Shown here piece by piece: positions 36,586 to 44,969 of a DNA stretch of 50,677 nucleotides (position 1 is the first letter of the stretch; the number at the start of each line of letters is the position of its first letter). Location of the stretch: positions 1-50,677 of the forward strand of contig JAUPKU010000101.1 in the NCBI GenBank assembly GCA_030837285.1, in the 5' to 3' direction. Under the pieces are notes generated by a model that ran no database searches, was not told the DNA's origin, and worked only from the letters and a program-made list of their open reading frames with translations. The stretch is from Thermoproteota archaeon. Its GTDB lineage: Archaea > Thermoproteota > Bathyarchaeia > RBG-16-48-13 > GCA-020355125. The translations under genes were made by a program, and so were the position numbers.

Positions 36586-37863
36586 TCAATTATCTTTTAT
36601 CGATGGCAAGACTTCCGGAGCATGGGTAAGAACAGAAATTTTTGCATTCAGGCCATGCTTTTTAAAAGCCATTTCTAAAGCTTTCTCAGCACTGTCTACA
36701 CTTTTGAATCCCAATTTAGCTGCCACACTCGGAGATATTCCTTCAGAAACTAAGATGATTTCGGCTCTTTCTCTGACCATAGCCCAAGCCATAGCCAAAG
36801 CAGCAGCAGTACCATCTTCAATTTCACGACTTCTTACTCTTCGATCAATCTCCTTTGAGGGTAATCCTGCAAAATCTATGACTTCAGGATGCATTTTTGA
36901 CACTCCTTCAAAACATGGTGTAACAACAATTATTGTTCCATTATCTTTGACCGCTAGATCCGATGAGTAAAGACTTTTACCCGCCTGCCAAAACTCGATG
37001 TCGCAAGGGTGAGAACCTGACAGAACGATGTCTGCTCTTGCAGGCAAAGAAACCTCGCAGACTTTCCTCGCCTCCTTCACACCCTCTCTGAATGCCTTTA
37101 TTGGATCTCCTGCAACAACCCTCACAATTCTTCCTTCCCTGTTTAGAATTGTATTTATAATCGCTTTCAGTCCTGCTTTCTGCGCTATCATTTCCATCTC
37201 AGATCTAACGACATTTTCGGTTTCTCCCAGGAGACTGTGGGATTGCCGGACTCCCAATAGATGAGTTTCAGCCGTTGTTACCTCTCCTGAAACACCAGGT
37301 TGAATAATCTTAGCTCCGCCTGCCCAACCTGGAATATGATGGGGAACAATATTCCCAATACCAATTACAAAGTCTGCTTCCAAAACATCCTTGTTAATTG
37401 ATATAGGAGTTCCTTGAGGTGTAATTCCTAAATCTACGAGTTTTTCATGATTTTGAAAGTCATGATTCCCAATCTCAACTCTTTTTGAAACTTCGCTTCC
37501 AACTTTTTCTTTTATCTCTTTATCAGTCATTCGTCTATGAGTTCCTAGTGCTGTAATAACTCTAATGTCTCCATCTTCAACTCCAATCTTATTTAATTGA
37601 TCCAAGCAGGCTGGAATAATCAGGTGAACAGGAGTTATCCTAGTATTGTCATCACTGATTATGATTACATTATTACATCGCTTTATGTTATTGAACAAAC
37701 TCTGGCAGCCAAAGGGTTTCTTAATTGCTCTTAGAACTTCCTCTTTCTCATTTTCTACTCCCGGTACGTCGTTAGGACTAGAAATACAGAGAATGTTTTT
37801 CGTAGGAAGTTCTAAAGTTACTTCATCATCGCCATATGGGATAGTAACTGCAACTTTTTTCAT
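36586..37863 (-). CDS. LarA-like nickel-pincer (NPN) enzyme, DUF2088 racemase family
   Basis: A 425-residue LarA-family protein. Counting from the start, residues that correspond to the lactate racemase site are present: Arg75 in SDDNTR, His109 in LGTHRR, His175/176 and Lys185 in VPHHIPGWAGGAKIIQPGVSG, and His201 in TAETHLLG; FWQAGKSL near residue 300 matches the Gln/Lys pair. In LarA the lysine carries the nickel-pincer nucleotide covalently, and such enzymes racemise or epimerise 2-hydroxyacids. The real substrate may not be lactate, as many homologues act on other acids. LarB, LarC and LarE are not in the window. A PdxA-like fragment lies 36 bases upstream on the same strand. ATG start 37863. 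Confidence 0.88.
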   Translation of the reverse strand: MKKVAVTIPYGDDEVTLELPTKNILCISSPNDVPGVENEKEEVLRAIKKPFGCQSLFNNIKRCNNVIIISDDNTRITPVHLIIPACLDQLNKIGVEDGDIRVITALGTHRRMTDKEIKEKVGSEVSKRVEIGNHDFQNHEKLVDLGITPQGTPISINKDVLEADFVIGIGNIVPHHIPGWAGGAKIIQPGVSGEVTTAETHLLGVRQSHSLLGETENVVRSEMEMIAQKAGLKAIINTILNREGRIVRVVAGDPIKAFREGVKEARKVCEVSLPARADIVLSGSHPCDIEFWQAGKSLYSSDLAVKDNGTIIVVTPCFEGVSKMHPEVIDFAGLPSKEIDRRVRSREIEDGTAAALAMAWAMVRERAEIILVSEGISPSVAAKLGFKSVDSAEKALEMAFKKHGLNAKISVLTHAPEVLPSIKDN

Positions 37864-37899
37864 AAAGAAGCACCTGCATTCTTCATTTCTTTATTTGAT

Positions 37900-38049
37900 T
37901 TAAATCATTTTCCCAAATTTCTTCTTGGCTATATTCGCTGCAACTTTAATGGCTTCAGTCATGCTTTCTGCATTGGCAATACCCCTTCCAGCAATATCGA
38001 AGGCGGGGTCTTCCGGAGAGAAAATGCCAAAATCCTTCTTTGCACCCAT
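37900..38049 (-). pseudogene. Orphan PdxA C-terminal fragment (49 codons)
   Basis: ATG 38049 to TAA encodes 49 residues; the segment FDIAGRGIANAESMTEAIKV, then AANIAKKKFG, matches the extreme C-terminus of 4-hydroxythreonine-4-phosphate dehydrogenase PdxA and PdxA2 (there DHGTAFDIAGKGIADPxSMxEAIKLA). The rest of PdxA, about 280 residues with the metal and substrate sites, is missing: upstream DNA has an in-frame TGA just before and looks non-coding. It keeps an intact frame and lies directly upstream of the LarA-like gene, a partner PdxA2 often has. It is either a gene relic or a small expressed fragment co-transcribed with larA. Confidence 0.65.
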
Positions 38050-38137
38050 ATTATTTAAGTTTAATTCTCAAAATATCACTTAAATAGACAGAGAAATTGG
38101 CGTGTAAGTACGTAATAAACCTAAACTGATTTTCAAT

Positions 38138-38150
38138 ACTCTTATATACT
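38138..38150 (+). promoter_or_regulatory. TATA-type promoter of the small zinc-protein gene
   Basis: ACTCTTATATACT is a near-ideal archaeal TATA box; initiation about 26 bases on would give a leader of roughly 15 bases before ATG 38186. Confidence 0.6.
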
Positions 38151-38185
38151 ATCGAAAGTACTTCTAAATAACTTGGTGTTTAAAA

Positions 38186-38416
38186 ATGGGCACATATGAT
38201 GAGACGAGAGGAGACTTCGGGACTTGGGTATATCCCCCAGTAAGTAGGCCTGTACCTCATATCGGTCATAAGAATCACCTCTGCGATTTGGCTGAGCAAG
38301 GTCAAATATCTTTGGAGCAAATGAAAGCATTGGTGGGAGAACCAAAATTCATCTGTAAAAAATGTGGGAGAGTCGCTGCGAAAGAAGAGAATCTTTGCGA
38401 ACCAGTTCCCCTTTAA
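38186..38416 (+). CDS. Small Cys/His protein, probable zinc-binding, unknown function
   Basis: A 76-residue protein starting MGTYDETRGDFGTWVYPPVS. Potential metal ligands are His31 and Cys33 (NHLCDL), Cys57-x2-Cys60 (FICKKCGRVAAKEE) and Cys71 near the end, a rubredoxin-like knuckle followed by a lone Cys. The middle contains an amphipathic helix (ISLEQMKALVGEPK). The gene has a strong TATA box 36-48 bases before the ATG, so it is likely well transcribed as a single gene. No family name comes to mind; similar small proteins occur as hypotheticals in archaea. Confidence 0.75.
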   Translation: MGTYDETRGDFGTWVYPPVSRPVPHIGHKNHLCDLAEQGQISLEQMKALVGEPKFICKKCGRVAAKEENLCEPVPL

Positions 38417-38747
38417 CTCATTTTTCTCCTTTTAAGAGTGTAAAGTTTCATTTCTAGCTTTACTATTAATTGACTAATAGATTGTAGGTAGGAATTTTTC
38501 CGTATAGTTTATCGATGTATCCTTCCTTAAGGATATTTGTGGCAGTTGATTTGGAGGGTGTTGGTGGCTATATTAAGTAGGATATTGTTGATCATGAGTG
38601 AGAGCGAGAGCTTGCTGCTCATTTTTGCTCTTTTTAGCTTATAGAATTCTCGACTTTTTGCTTTTATGGTTGTTTAATATTTCAGATGATATCTGATTTT
38701 TATTGATGTAATGGGTATATTTTTAAATTGCCGTTTAAAAAATCTAC
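38417..38747. other. Intergenic region before the beta-CASP gene
   Basis: About 330 bases of T/A-rich DNA. Near 38716-38728 a TATATTTTTAAAT stretch can act as TATA box for the beta-CASP gene. No reading frame longer than about 16 codons and no convincing RNA structure were seen. Confidence 0.45.
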
Positions 38748-38795
38748 ATGTTGGAAAAATTTCATAAAAAGATGGTGGTTTTAATTTCTAGCGAG

Positions 38796-40052
38796 ATGAG
38801 TGTCAAGTTTCTGGGTGGGGCTGGAGAGGTTGGAAGATCTGCTATAGCTATTAAGAGTGAGAAGACGCAGATCCTCGTTGACTACGGTGTTATGATGGAT
38901 CATCAGCTTGGATTCCCGATGCATGTTCCACCCAATGATGTTGATGGTATTATTCTTACTCATTGTCATCTAGACCATTGTGGGGCTATTCCTCTATTCC
39001 ATATTAGAAGTCAGAAGCCTGTATATGGCACAGGTCTTTCGTTTGCTTTGTCTCGTTTGCTTATTACAGACTTCATCCATCTGACGGGTTACTACTTACC
39101 TTATGAGTACATTGACTTGCAGACTATGATGAGTTGTGCGGTGGAAGTCGATTATCGAGTGCCCTTTAGTATCGGTGATTTAAAGGTAGAATTGTTGGAG
39201 AGTGGTCATATTCCCGGTGGCTCTCAGGTGATTGTGGAGGTTGCTGGGAAGAGGGTGCTCTATACCAGTGACTTCAACACAGTTGGTACAAGGCTTTTGA
39301 AAGCTGCAGATCAGGCTTATGGTAAGATTGACGCAATCATTATGGAGAGTACTTATGCTGACGCTGATCATGAGGAACGGGGAGCAGTTGAGAATAAGTT
39401 CATGGAAAAGGTCAATGAAGCTGTGGAACGAGGAGGGACAGTTCTAGTTCCTGCTTTTTCGGTGGGTCGGTCGCAAGAGATCCTATGTATACTCGCTGCC
39501 AATGGTTTTAAGTATCCTGTTACAGTGGATGGAATGGCAAAGGACACGAATGAGATTCTAACGAAGTATCCTCAATACCTCTCGGACAGTAAGTTGTTCA
39601 TGGATGCTGTACACATGGCCAACTGGGTTAGAGGTTGGCGTGATCGCCGGTTGGCAACGAAGAAGCCTGGAGTGATTGTTTCGCCTGCTGGAATGCTGAA
39701 GGGTGGTAATGCCCTTTTTTATATGAATTCAATCGCTCGGAAGAGCGAGAATGCTGTCTTCCTTGTTAGTTATCAGGTTCCTGACAGTCCAGGTAATAAG
39801 CTCTTAGAATCGAAGAGGTTTCTCATAGGCGGGAAGATGAAGGAGGTCAAGGCTGAGGTTGAGCAATTCGACTTCACTTCTCACTGTGGAAAGACCCAGT
39901 TAATTGAGACTGTGAGGAAAATCGGTACGGACGTTAGAGTCTTCGTTATGCATGGAGCTGAGGGTAACTGTCAGCGCTTGGCTAAGGATATTGAAGCGGA
40001 ATTTGGTTTGGAGGTTGCAGCTCCGAGGACGGGAGACACCTTTGAACTATGA
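38796..40052 (+). CDS. aCPSF2-type metallo-beta-lactamase/beta-CASP ribonuclease
   Basis: About 418 residues from ATG 38796; the frame opens at ATG 38748, but the TATA position and the family start VKFLGGAGEVGRS favour the later start. Catalytic metal motifs are present: THCHLDHCGAIPLF (HxHxDH, near residues 56-61), the Asp in LYTSDFNTVG, and the beta-CASP motifs VPAFSVGRSQEIL, FTSHCGKTQLIE and VMHGAEGNC. There are no N-terminal KH domains, which separates it from aCPSF1 and points to aCPSF2 or archaeal RNase J relatives: RNA endo- or 5'-3' exonuclease. Confidence 0.9.
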   Translation: MSVKFLGGAGEVGRSAIAIKSEKTQILVDYGVMMDHQLGFPMHVPPNDVDGIILTHCHLDHCGAIPLFHIRSQKPVYGTGLSFALSRLLITDFIHLTGYYLPYEYIDLQTMMSCAVEVDYRVPFSIGDLKVELLESGHIPGGSQVIVEVAGKRVLYTSDFNTVGTRLLKAADQAYGKIDAIIMESTYADADHEERGAVENKFMEKVNEAVERGGTVLVPAFSVGRSQEILCILAANGFKYPVTVDGMAKDTNEILTKYPQYLSDSKLFMDAVHMANWVRGWRDRRLATKKPGVIVSPAGMLKGGNALFYMNSIARKSENAVFLVSYQVPDSPGNKLLESKRFLIGGKMKEVKAEVEQFDFTSHCGKTQLIETVRKIGTDVRVFVMHGAEGNCQRLAKDIEAEFGLEVAAPRTGDTFEL

Positions 40053-40179
40053 GTTATGATGAGGCTTGAACTAGAGGCTCTTTCTTGCAAATAGAATTTG
40101 AAAGTAATCTGTATACAGATTGAAGTGCAAAATTTTTCCATCAGGATGCCAATCGCAGTTCGAGTGGTGTTTATACTAT

Positions 40180-40686
40180 CTATGCCTTTTCTATCTCTGA
40201 CGTGGTGAATCTCTTTCTCAATAGGACTATGTCTGGGCCTCCCACTCCATCTCTTATGTATCCTTCTACTGAGAATCCTCTGTTTGAGTATAGTGCGACG
40301 GCGTTTGTGTCTTTGGATGCGAGGCTTACGTCTATGCAGGGGACTTTTGGAAACCTGCGTTTTAGTTCGTTTATGAATTCGTCGATGAGCATTCCGTAGA
40401 GTCCTTTCATCGCTTCTTCTTGGTTCTCCACGCCCATGAAGACTATTTTTGGGGCTTGGTTGCTGTAGAGTTTGTATGGGACGAAGCCGTAGATTACTCC
40501 GACTATCTTCTCTCTGCTTCTGGCGATTAGTGTTACAACGTTTGGATCTCTTATGCTCTGTTTGACGAAGTCTTTGTTTATGTTTGGGTCACCCATGGCC
40601 TTGACTATAACGTCGACACAGTTGCTTAAGTCTTCGAGCTTCATTGGTTCGAAGAGGTACTCTTGAGGGGGCTTTTCTAATGCCAA
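40180..40686 (-). CDS. GNAT-family N-acetyltransferase
   Basis: A 168-residue protein of the GNAT fold: the N-terminal MKLEDLSNCVDVIVKAMGD helix region, VTLIARSREKIVGVIYGFVP (strands 2-4), and the C-terminal CIDVSLASKDTNAVALYSNRGFSVEGYIRD, which is the classical RimI-like NxxAxxLYxxxGF acetyl-CoA motif B. The motif-A loop (QxxGxG/A) is weak: QEEAMKGLYG stands there. It probably acetylates an amine on a protein or metabolite; the target is unknown. ATG start at 40686. It lies alone, convergent with the beta-CASP gene and divergent from the COG2509 gene. Confidence 0.8.
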   Translation of the reverse strand: MALEKPPQEYLFEPMKLEDLSNCVDVIVKAMGDPNINKDFVKQSIRDPNVVTLIARSREKIVGVIYGFVPYKLYSNQAPKIVFMGVENQEEAMKGLYGMLIDEFINELKRRFPKVPCIDVSLASKDTNAVALYSNRGFSVEGYIRDGVGGPDIVLLRKRFTTSEIEKA

Positions 40687-40814
40687 TTGTTCATCCAGCC
40701 ATCTATATTCGTGGTCTTCTTTGATTTAAATCTGTCTTATTCTATGAATGAATGTATAAGCATATAAGTTTCCCTTGATACTGTCCTTTGCGGTCAGGTT
40801 TTAGGGGAAGGATT

Positions 40815-42191
40815 ATGAAATTCGATGTTGCGATTGTTGGGGCTGGGCCCGCAGGGCTTTTTGCTGCTAAGGAGATTGCTGAGAAGAGCCGGTTGAAGAC
40901 TCTTGTGATTGATATGGGTCGGGAGGTTGAAGATAGGGCCTGTCCCGCGTCTAATTATAAAAGTTGTTTGAAGTGTTCTCCTTGCTCTATCATGTGTGGA
41001 GTTGGGGGAGCTGGAACCTTATCCAGTGGCTTGTTGAATCTGCGCCCTGATATTGGGGGTGACTTGTCTTCTATTTTGAAGAATGAGAAGGCGAGTTGGG
41101 ATCTGGTTAGATATGTTGATGAGATTTTCTTGAAGAATGGTGCACCCGAGAAGGTATATGATCCTGGTCATGATGAGGCTGAGGACTTGGAGAGGAAGGC
41201 TGCGAGTGTTGGTGTAAGGTTCATTCCGATTCGTCAGCGTCACATCGGTACGGATAATGCACCTCTGGTTATCGATAACATTAAGAAGAGTCTTGATACA
41301 TGTGGTGTCGAATTTCTCCTGTTGAAACGGGTTTCGAGTATTGATAAAGGCGTCGTAACATTAGATGACGGCTCCAAGATAGAGAGTAAGTACATTCTTG
41401 CTGCTCCTGGCCGGAGTGGGGCTAACTGGCTGGCTGAGGAGGCTCGGAGACTGAGGATTCCAATGAAGTATCAGCCAATTGACATTGGGGTGAGGGTTGA
41501 GGTTCCTGCTGTCGTTATGGATCCTGTGATCAAGATAAGTCGTGATCCAAAATTTCACATTTATCCGGATACTTATGATGATTTTGTCAGGACGTTCTGT
41601 GTTAATTCAAGGGGTTTTGTGGTTCAAGAGGTGTATGACGACTTCATTGGTGTAAATGGTCATGCGATGACCCATAAGACTTCTGAGAATACGAACTTCG
41701 CGTTTCTTGTCAGAGTGGAGTTGACTGAACCTCTTGAGGACACTACCGCTTATGGTAGGCGGATAGCGATGATGACTACGACGCTGGGTGGGGGGAAGCC
41801 TCTTCTTCAGAGGCTTGGGGAGCTGAAGAGGGGTCGAAGATCTACTTGGGATAGGATTAATAGGGGGAATGTGAAGCCGACTCTTCTTAACGTGACGCCG
41901 GGTGATGTGACGATGGGGCTGCCTCACAGGATTGTGACAGACTTAGTTGAAGGATTGGATAAGCTGGATAGTATTATTCCGGGGGTTTCTACGGCTTCAA
42001 CACTGATTTACGCGCCTGAGGTGAAGTTCTCGGCTAATTTGATCTGCACGAACGATGATTTAGAGTCTCCTTTGGAGAACGTGTTTATGGCTGGAGATGG
42101 GGCGGGCTTATCGAGGGGTTTGGTCACTGCTGCTGCCACGGGTATCATCGCGGCGAGGGGCATTCTCAAGAAGGAAGGGGTTGAAGAATAG
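40815..42191 (+). CDS. FAD-dependent dehydrogenase, COG2509-type
   Basis: About 458 residues from ATG 40815 (GGGGAAGG precedes it; the frame extends to TTG 40788). The FAD loop is FDVAIVGAGPAGLFAAKEIA. A Cys-rich segment, CPASNYKSCLKCSPCSIMCGVGGAG around residues 40-65, is typical of the COG2509 group of uncharacterised flavoproteins, and the C-terminal VFMAGDGAGLSRGLVTAAATGIIAARGIL completes the FAD site. Related proteins are annotated as geranylgeranyl-reductase-like or dehydrogenases; the substrate is unknown. Codon third positions are strongly G/T, as in the neighbouring genes of the 38.7-42.6 kb block. Confidence 0.85.
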   Translation: MKFDVAIVGAGPAGLFAAKEIAEKSRLKTLVIDMGREVEDRACPASNYKSCLKCSPCSIMCGVGGAGTLSSGLLNLRPDIGGDLSSILKNEKASWDLVRYVDEIFLKNGAPEKVYDPGHDEAEDLERKAASVGVRFIPIRQRHIGTDNAPLVIDNIKKSLDTCGVEFLLLKRVSSIDKGVVTLDDGSKIESKYILAAPGRSGANWLAEEARRLRIPMKYQPIDIGVRVEVPAVVMDPVIKISRDPKFHIYPDTYDDFVRTFCVNSRGFVVQEVYDDFIGVNGHAMTHKTSENTNFAFLVRVELTEPLEDTTAYGRRIAMMTTTLGGGKPLLQRLGELKRGRRSTWDRINRGNVKPTLLNVTPGDVTMGLPHRIVTDLVEGLDKLDSIIPGVSTASTLIYAPEVKFSANLICTNDDLESPLENVFMAGDGAGLSRGLVTAAATGIIAARGILKKEGVEE

Positions 42192-42581
42192 GTTTTTCAA
42201 CTCTTTTTTATTCGATCCCTTTTTTCTTCTCTGTGGTATTCGCTTTGACTGTTGCTGAGTCACAGTGTCTTGTTGTGTGGGGGTTCTTGGGGGTGAAAGC
42301 TTTATTTTTGGCTTGTTTTCTTGTTTAAGGTTGTATTCTGGTTTTTCCGATGTAGTGGAATGGTGTATTATGGAGTAGAATGGTTGGTATGGCGTGAGTA
42401 GGGTTGGTATAGGCTGTTCTGGCGTGTTGTGGTTTGGAACGGTGTGATTTGGAGAAAGAGGATTTGATGTTTTGGATTTTAGAGGTGTAGTGGGAGTCAG
42501 AAGCGGATAACTATTCCTCGGGTTTACGTTGTGGCGTTCGCGCTTTCGGAGGGGAGTTGGTGTCGGTTTTTCTATCAGAGG
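42192..42581. other. G+T-rich gap with degenerate TGG-containing repeats
   Basis: The plus strand is markedly G+T-rich; between about 42340 and 42450 the trinucleotide TGG recurs in loosely repeated blocks such as GGAATGGTG, GAATGGTTGGTATGG and GGGTTGGTATAGG. There is no plausible plus-strand gene here. The complementary strand is open only because A+C-rich DNA lacks stop codons. It forms the downstream end of a wider compositional block. Confidence 0.5.
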
Positions 42582-42734
42582 ATGCGACTGAGGAAGATTC
42601 AAGCTTCCTCGCGAATATTCAGAAGGGCTTTAGGATACCTATTCCCAAGGCCGATTTACGACACGATGGAGCTGAGCCAGAGAAAGATAATCGAAGTTGA
42701 GATAGAGCGAGTGAAAGATCAGGTGCAAGTTTAG
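42582..42734 (+). CDS. Possible small basic protein or gene remnant
   Basis: ATG 42582 to TAG encodes 50 residues: a basic N-terminal half (MRLRKIQASSRIFRRALGYL) and an acidic/basic helix (MELSQRKIIEVEIERVKDQ). The frame is open upstream to 42531. There is no good ribosome site next to the ATG and no recognised family. It may be the tail of a decayed gene or chance; composition here returns to the normal A-rich pattern of the genome, which is mildly in favour of coding. Confidence 0.25.
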   Translation: MRLRKIQASSRIFRRALGYLFPRPIYDTMELSQRKIIEVEIERVKDQVQV

Positions 42735-43050
42735 GTATGAGAAAATCAGTATGGAAGTTAACTAGCGCGTGCAACTAAATTTAGTAAACGTTTCTTTCCT
42801 GATTCTAAATGAAATATTGAGTATCGAATAATATTTCTATCAGAAGGTGCTTTGGTTTTACTTAGAATATAAGAATAGCTAGTTAGAAGGCTTAATTGTA
42901 CTAAAGATTGTGCTTCTCAAGTTTTCTTTTAAATAGCGTTATTAAAAAAATAATTAATAGTCTTCTAGACAAGAAATAGCTTTGTTTTTGTTTCTTCTGC
43001 CTTAAAGTTTATTATTGTCTTGTTTTATTTGTCAATGGGGGTAATTCGAA
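42735..43050. other. Intergenic region before the aldolase gene
   Basis: About 315 bases of AT-rich DNA. A TATA-like TTTATTATTG near 43008-43017 and GGGGGT about 12 bases before ATG 43051 are the likely promoter and ribosome site of the aldolase. No other gene or RNA could be supported. Confidence 0.45.
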
Positions 43051-43797
43051 ATGAATAGTGGAAAAGCCAATAGATGGAACCATATCTTTAGAGATGACGG
43101 AAAGTCAGTCATAGTTGCAATGGATCATAGTCAAAGTGGACGATCTGCTGAACTAACAGACTACCTATCAGTTGTAAGGAAGGTAGCTGCTGGAGGCGCT
43201 GATGCCATCCTTCTCAGTTATGGAAATCTCATACAGCACGCAGGCAAATTCCCAAGAAATCTAGGCTTGATTGTAAGCGTTCCAAGACCACCTCGTCCAG
43301 AAATTGCAAAGCAAGTTCTTCTGGCTGGTGGTGACGGACTTAAATTCACCCATTTCGGAAGTCTTCAAGACCCGAATCTTCAAGCAATACAGCCCATCTC
43401 CGCCGCATGTGAGGAATATGGTTTAGTCTTCATGCCAGAGGTAGTACCACAGGATGAAAAGCGTAACACAATCTACAACGAAGTCGTATATGCCGCCAGA
43501 TTAGGACAGGAAGCTGGAGGAGATTTCATTAAAACCGCATATACTGGAAGCCCAGAGAGCTTCAAGAAAGTGGTGGCGAACTGTCCCATCCCAATAGTCA
43601 TCCTTGGTGGACCAAAGATGGAGACTGATGAAGATCTACTGAAGGTGGTTAAGGGTGCGATGGACGGTGGTGGAGCAGGCACATCCATAGGTAGAAACGT
43701 CTTCCAACATAAAGATCCACAAGCAATTACCGCTGCCTTCTGCAAGATTGTTCACGAAGGAGCTAGTGTTAAAGACGCTCTAAAAGTCCTGAAATAG
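43051..43797 (+). CDS. Class I aldolase of the DeoC/FbaB (DhnA) family
   Basis: A 248-residue TIM-barrel Schiff-base aldolase. SVIVAMDHSQSGR near residue 25 corresponds to the family's MDHG motif, the likely Schiff-base lysine lies in GGDFIKTAYTGSPESF (near residue 160), and GGGAGTSIGRNVFQHKDP is the C-terminal phosphate-binding loop. Archaeal members are fructose-bisphosphate aldolase or ADTH synthase (first step of the alternative aromatic amino-acid route); bacterial LsrF/LacD relatives also exist. At 248 residues it is somewhat short, and specificity is undecided. ATG start with a G-rich site upstream. The next gene, an SDR dehydrogenase, begins 296 bases on with its own promoter. Confidence 0.85.
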   Translation: MNSGKANRWNHIFRDDGKSVIVAMDHSQSGRSAELTDYLSVVRKVAAGGADAILLSYGNLIQHAGKFPRNLGLIVSVPRPPRPEIAKQVLLAGGDGLKFTHFGSLQDPNLQAIQPISAACEEYGLVFMPEVVPQDEKRNTIYNEVVYAARLGQEAGGDFIKTAYTGSPESFKKVVANCPIPIVILGGPKMETDEDLLKVVKGAMDGGGAGTSIGRNVFQHKDPQAITAAFCKIVHEGASVKDALKVLK

Positions 43798-44049
43798 ACC
43801 TATAATCCCCTTTTTCCTTTTTTAGAAAATAACACTGGCATTATCAAATATAAATTTTAGTCATCAGTTCTGGTAAACTCATTACTTTCACTACTAAAAA
43901 TGCCAGTTTAGGTACTCTTTTGTAGTGTAGATAGCTTTAACTATATTTAGTCTAGATAAATTGTTTACAGGTTATGAATAGCCATGAATTGGGTATCTAT
44001 AAAAAGTCTGACTTCTTGTTAACACATTTTTGAGTGTCTTGTTGTTCTG

Positions 44050-44058
44050 TTTATATAG
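44050..44058 (+). promoter_or_regulatory. TATA box of the SDR gene
   Basis: TTTATATAG is an excellent archaeal TATA box. Initiation about 26 bases downstream (near 44080) makes ATG 44094 the start and rules out the in-frame TTG at 44034. Confidence 0.65.
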
Positions 44059-44093
44059 CTGATATGTTCCAATCATTTCCTCGGTGGAACAAA

Positions 44094-44882
44094 ATGGGAA
44101 TTCTCGATAAGTTCAAACTTGATGGAAAAGTAGCTCTTGTTACGGGTGGTGGACAGGGTATCGGTCGAGCTTTTTGTCTAGCCTTAGCCGAAGCTGGTGC
44201 TGATATAGCTATTGTCGACATAGTTGAAGAGACTGCTAAAAAAGTAGCTAAAGAAGTTGAGGATCTGGGAAGAAAATCAATTGTTGTGAAGACTAATGTC
44301 ATGGACAGGGATCAAATAGATGAGATGGTACTTACCATCACTGAGAAACTCGGAAAACTTGACATTGCCGTGAACAATGCGGGTATAGGATTGCCAGGGA
44401 CAGCTGAGGGGATGACAAGAGAAAACTGGGATCGGACTTTGGGAATTGATCTCACAGGTGTCTTCATGTGCTGTCAGTCAGAAGCACTTCAAATGATGGC
44501 TCAAGGAACAAAGGGGAAAATAATCAATGTCGGCTCCATCTCAGGCGTCGTAGCCAACTCAAACATCGCCTACGGAGTCTCCAAAGCTGGTGTAATAATG
44601 CTAACCAAGCGTATGGCGGTAGAGTGGGGGATGTATGGCATAAATGTTAACGCCATAAGTCCTAGCTGGTGTATAACACCTATGACAGATAGAGTTCCTG
44701 AAGCGACGAAACAGCGTTGGAAGGAACTGACGCCGATGGGCTGGGCGGAAACTCCTGACGACTTACTGGGAACTTTGGTATTTCTAGCTTCTGACGCCTC
44801 AGATTACGTGACTGGACAGAATGTCATCGTTGATGGCGGCCATCTGCTGAGTGTCTGGTTAGATAAGGCACCGAGCAAATAA
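44094..44882 (+). CDS. Short-chain dehydrogenase/reductase
   Basis: A 262-residue classical SDR: NAD(P) loop ALVTGGGQGIGRAFC near residue 15, NNAG motif in IAVNNAGIG, catalytic Ser in INVGSISGV, and the Tyr-x3-Lys pair in AYGVSKAGV (Tyr near 160). The first basic-residue position after the Asp in IAIVDIVEE suggests NAD(H) rather than NADP(H). The opening ILDKFKLDGKVALVTG and the C-terminal VTGQNVIVDGGHLLSVW resemble sugar-acid dehydrogenases such as gluconate 5-dehydrogenase and KduD, but this is only a family likeness. The promoter is just upstream. A stable hairpin follows the stop. Confidence 0.92.
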   Translation: MGILDKFKLDGKVALVTGGGQGIGRAFCLALAEAGADIAIVDIVEETAKKVAKEVEDLGRKSIVVKTNVMDRDQIDEMVLTITEKLGKLDIAVNNAGIGLPGTAEGMTRENWDRTLGIDLTGVFMCCQSEALQMMAQGTKGKIINVGSISGVVANSNIAYGVSKAGVIMLTKRMAVEWGMYGINVNAISPSWCITPMTDRVPEATKQRWKELTPMGWAETPDDLLGTLVFLASDASDYVTGQNVIVDGGHLLSVWLDKAPSK

Positions 44883-44885
44883 GAG

Positions 44886-44907
44886 AATAGCCCAACATAG
44901 GGCTATT
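44886..44907 (+). terminator. Intrinsic-type hairpin after the SDR gene
   Basis: AATAGCCC, loop AACATA, GGGCTATT: an eight-pair perfect stem starting three bases after the TAA stop and followed by TTTTC-rich DNA. It separates the SDR gene from the convergent HTH gene. Confidence 0.6.
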
Positions 44908-44969
44908 TTCAAGTGTTTTCTATTTTAAGAAAAGAATGAAAAAGGCAGATCCGAGTTTTAGAGGATATT

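Noticed and set aside
42108-42602. A 164-codon Pro/Thr/Asn-rich open frame on the minus strand
   Set aside because: The DNA is A+C-rich on that strand, so stop codons are rare by composition; it overlaps the end of the COG2509 gene, is low-complexity and has no ribosome site.
44034-44093. TTG 44034 as start of the SDR gene
   Set aside because: It lies upstream of the TATA box at 44050-44058; the family start is ATG 44094.
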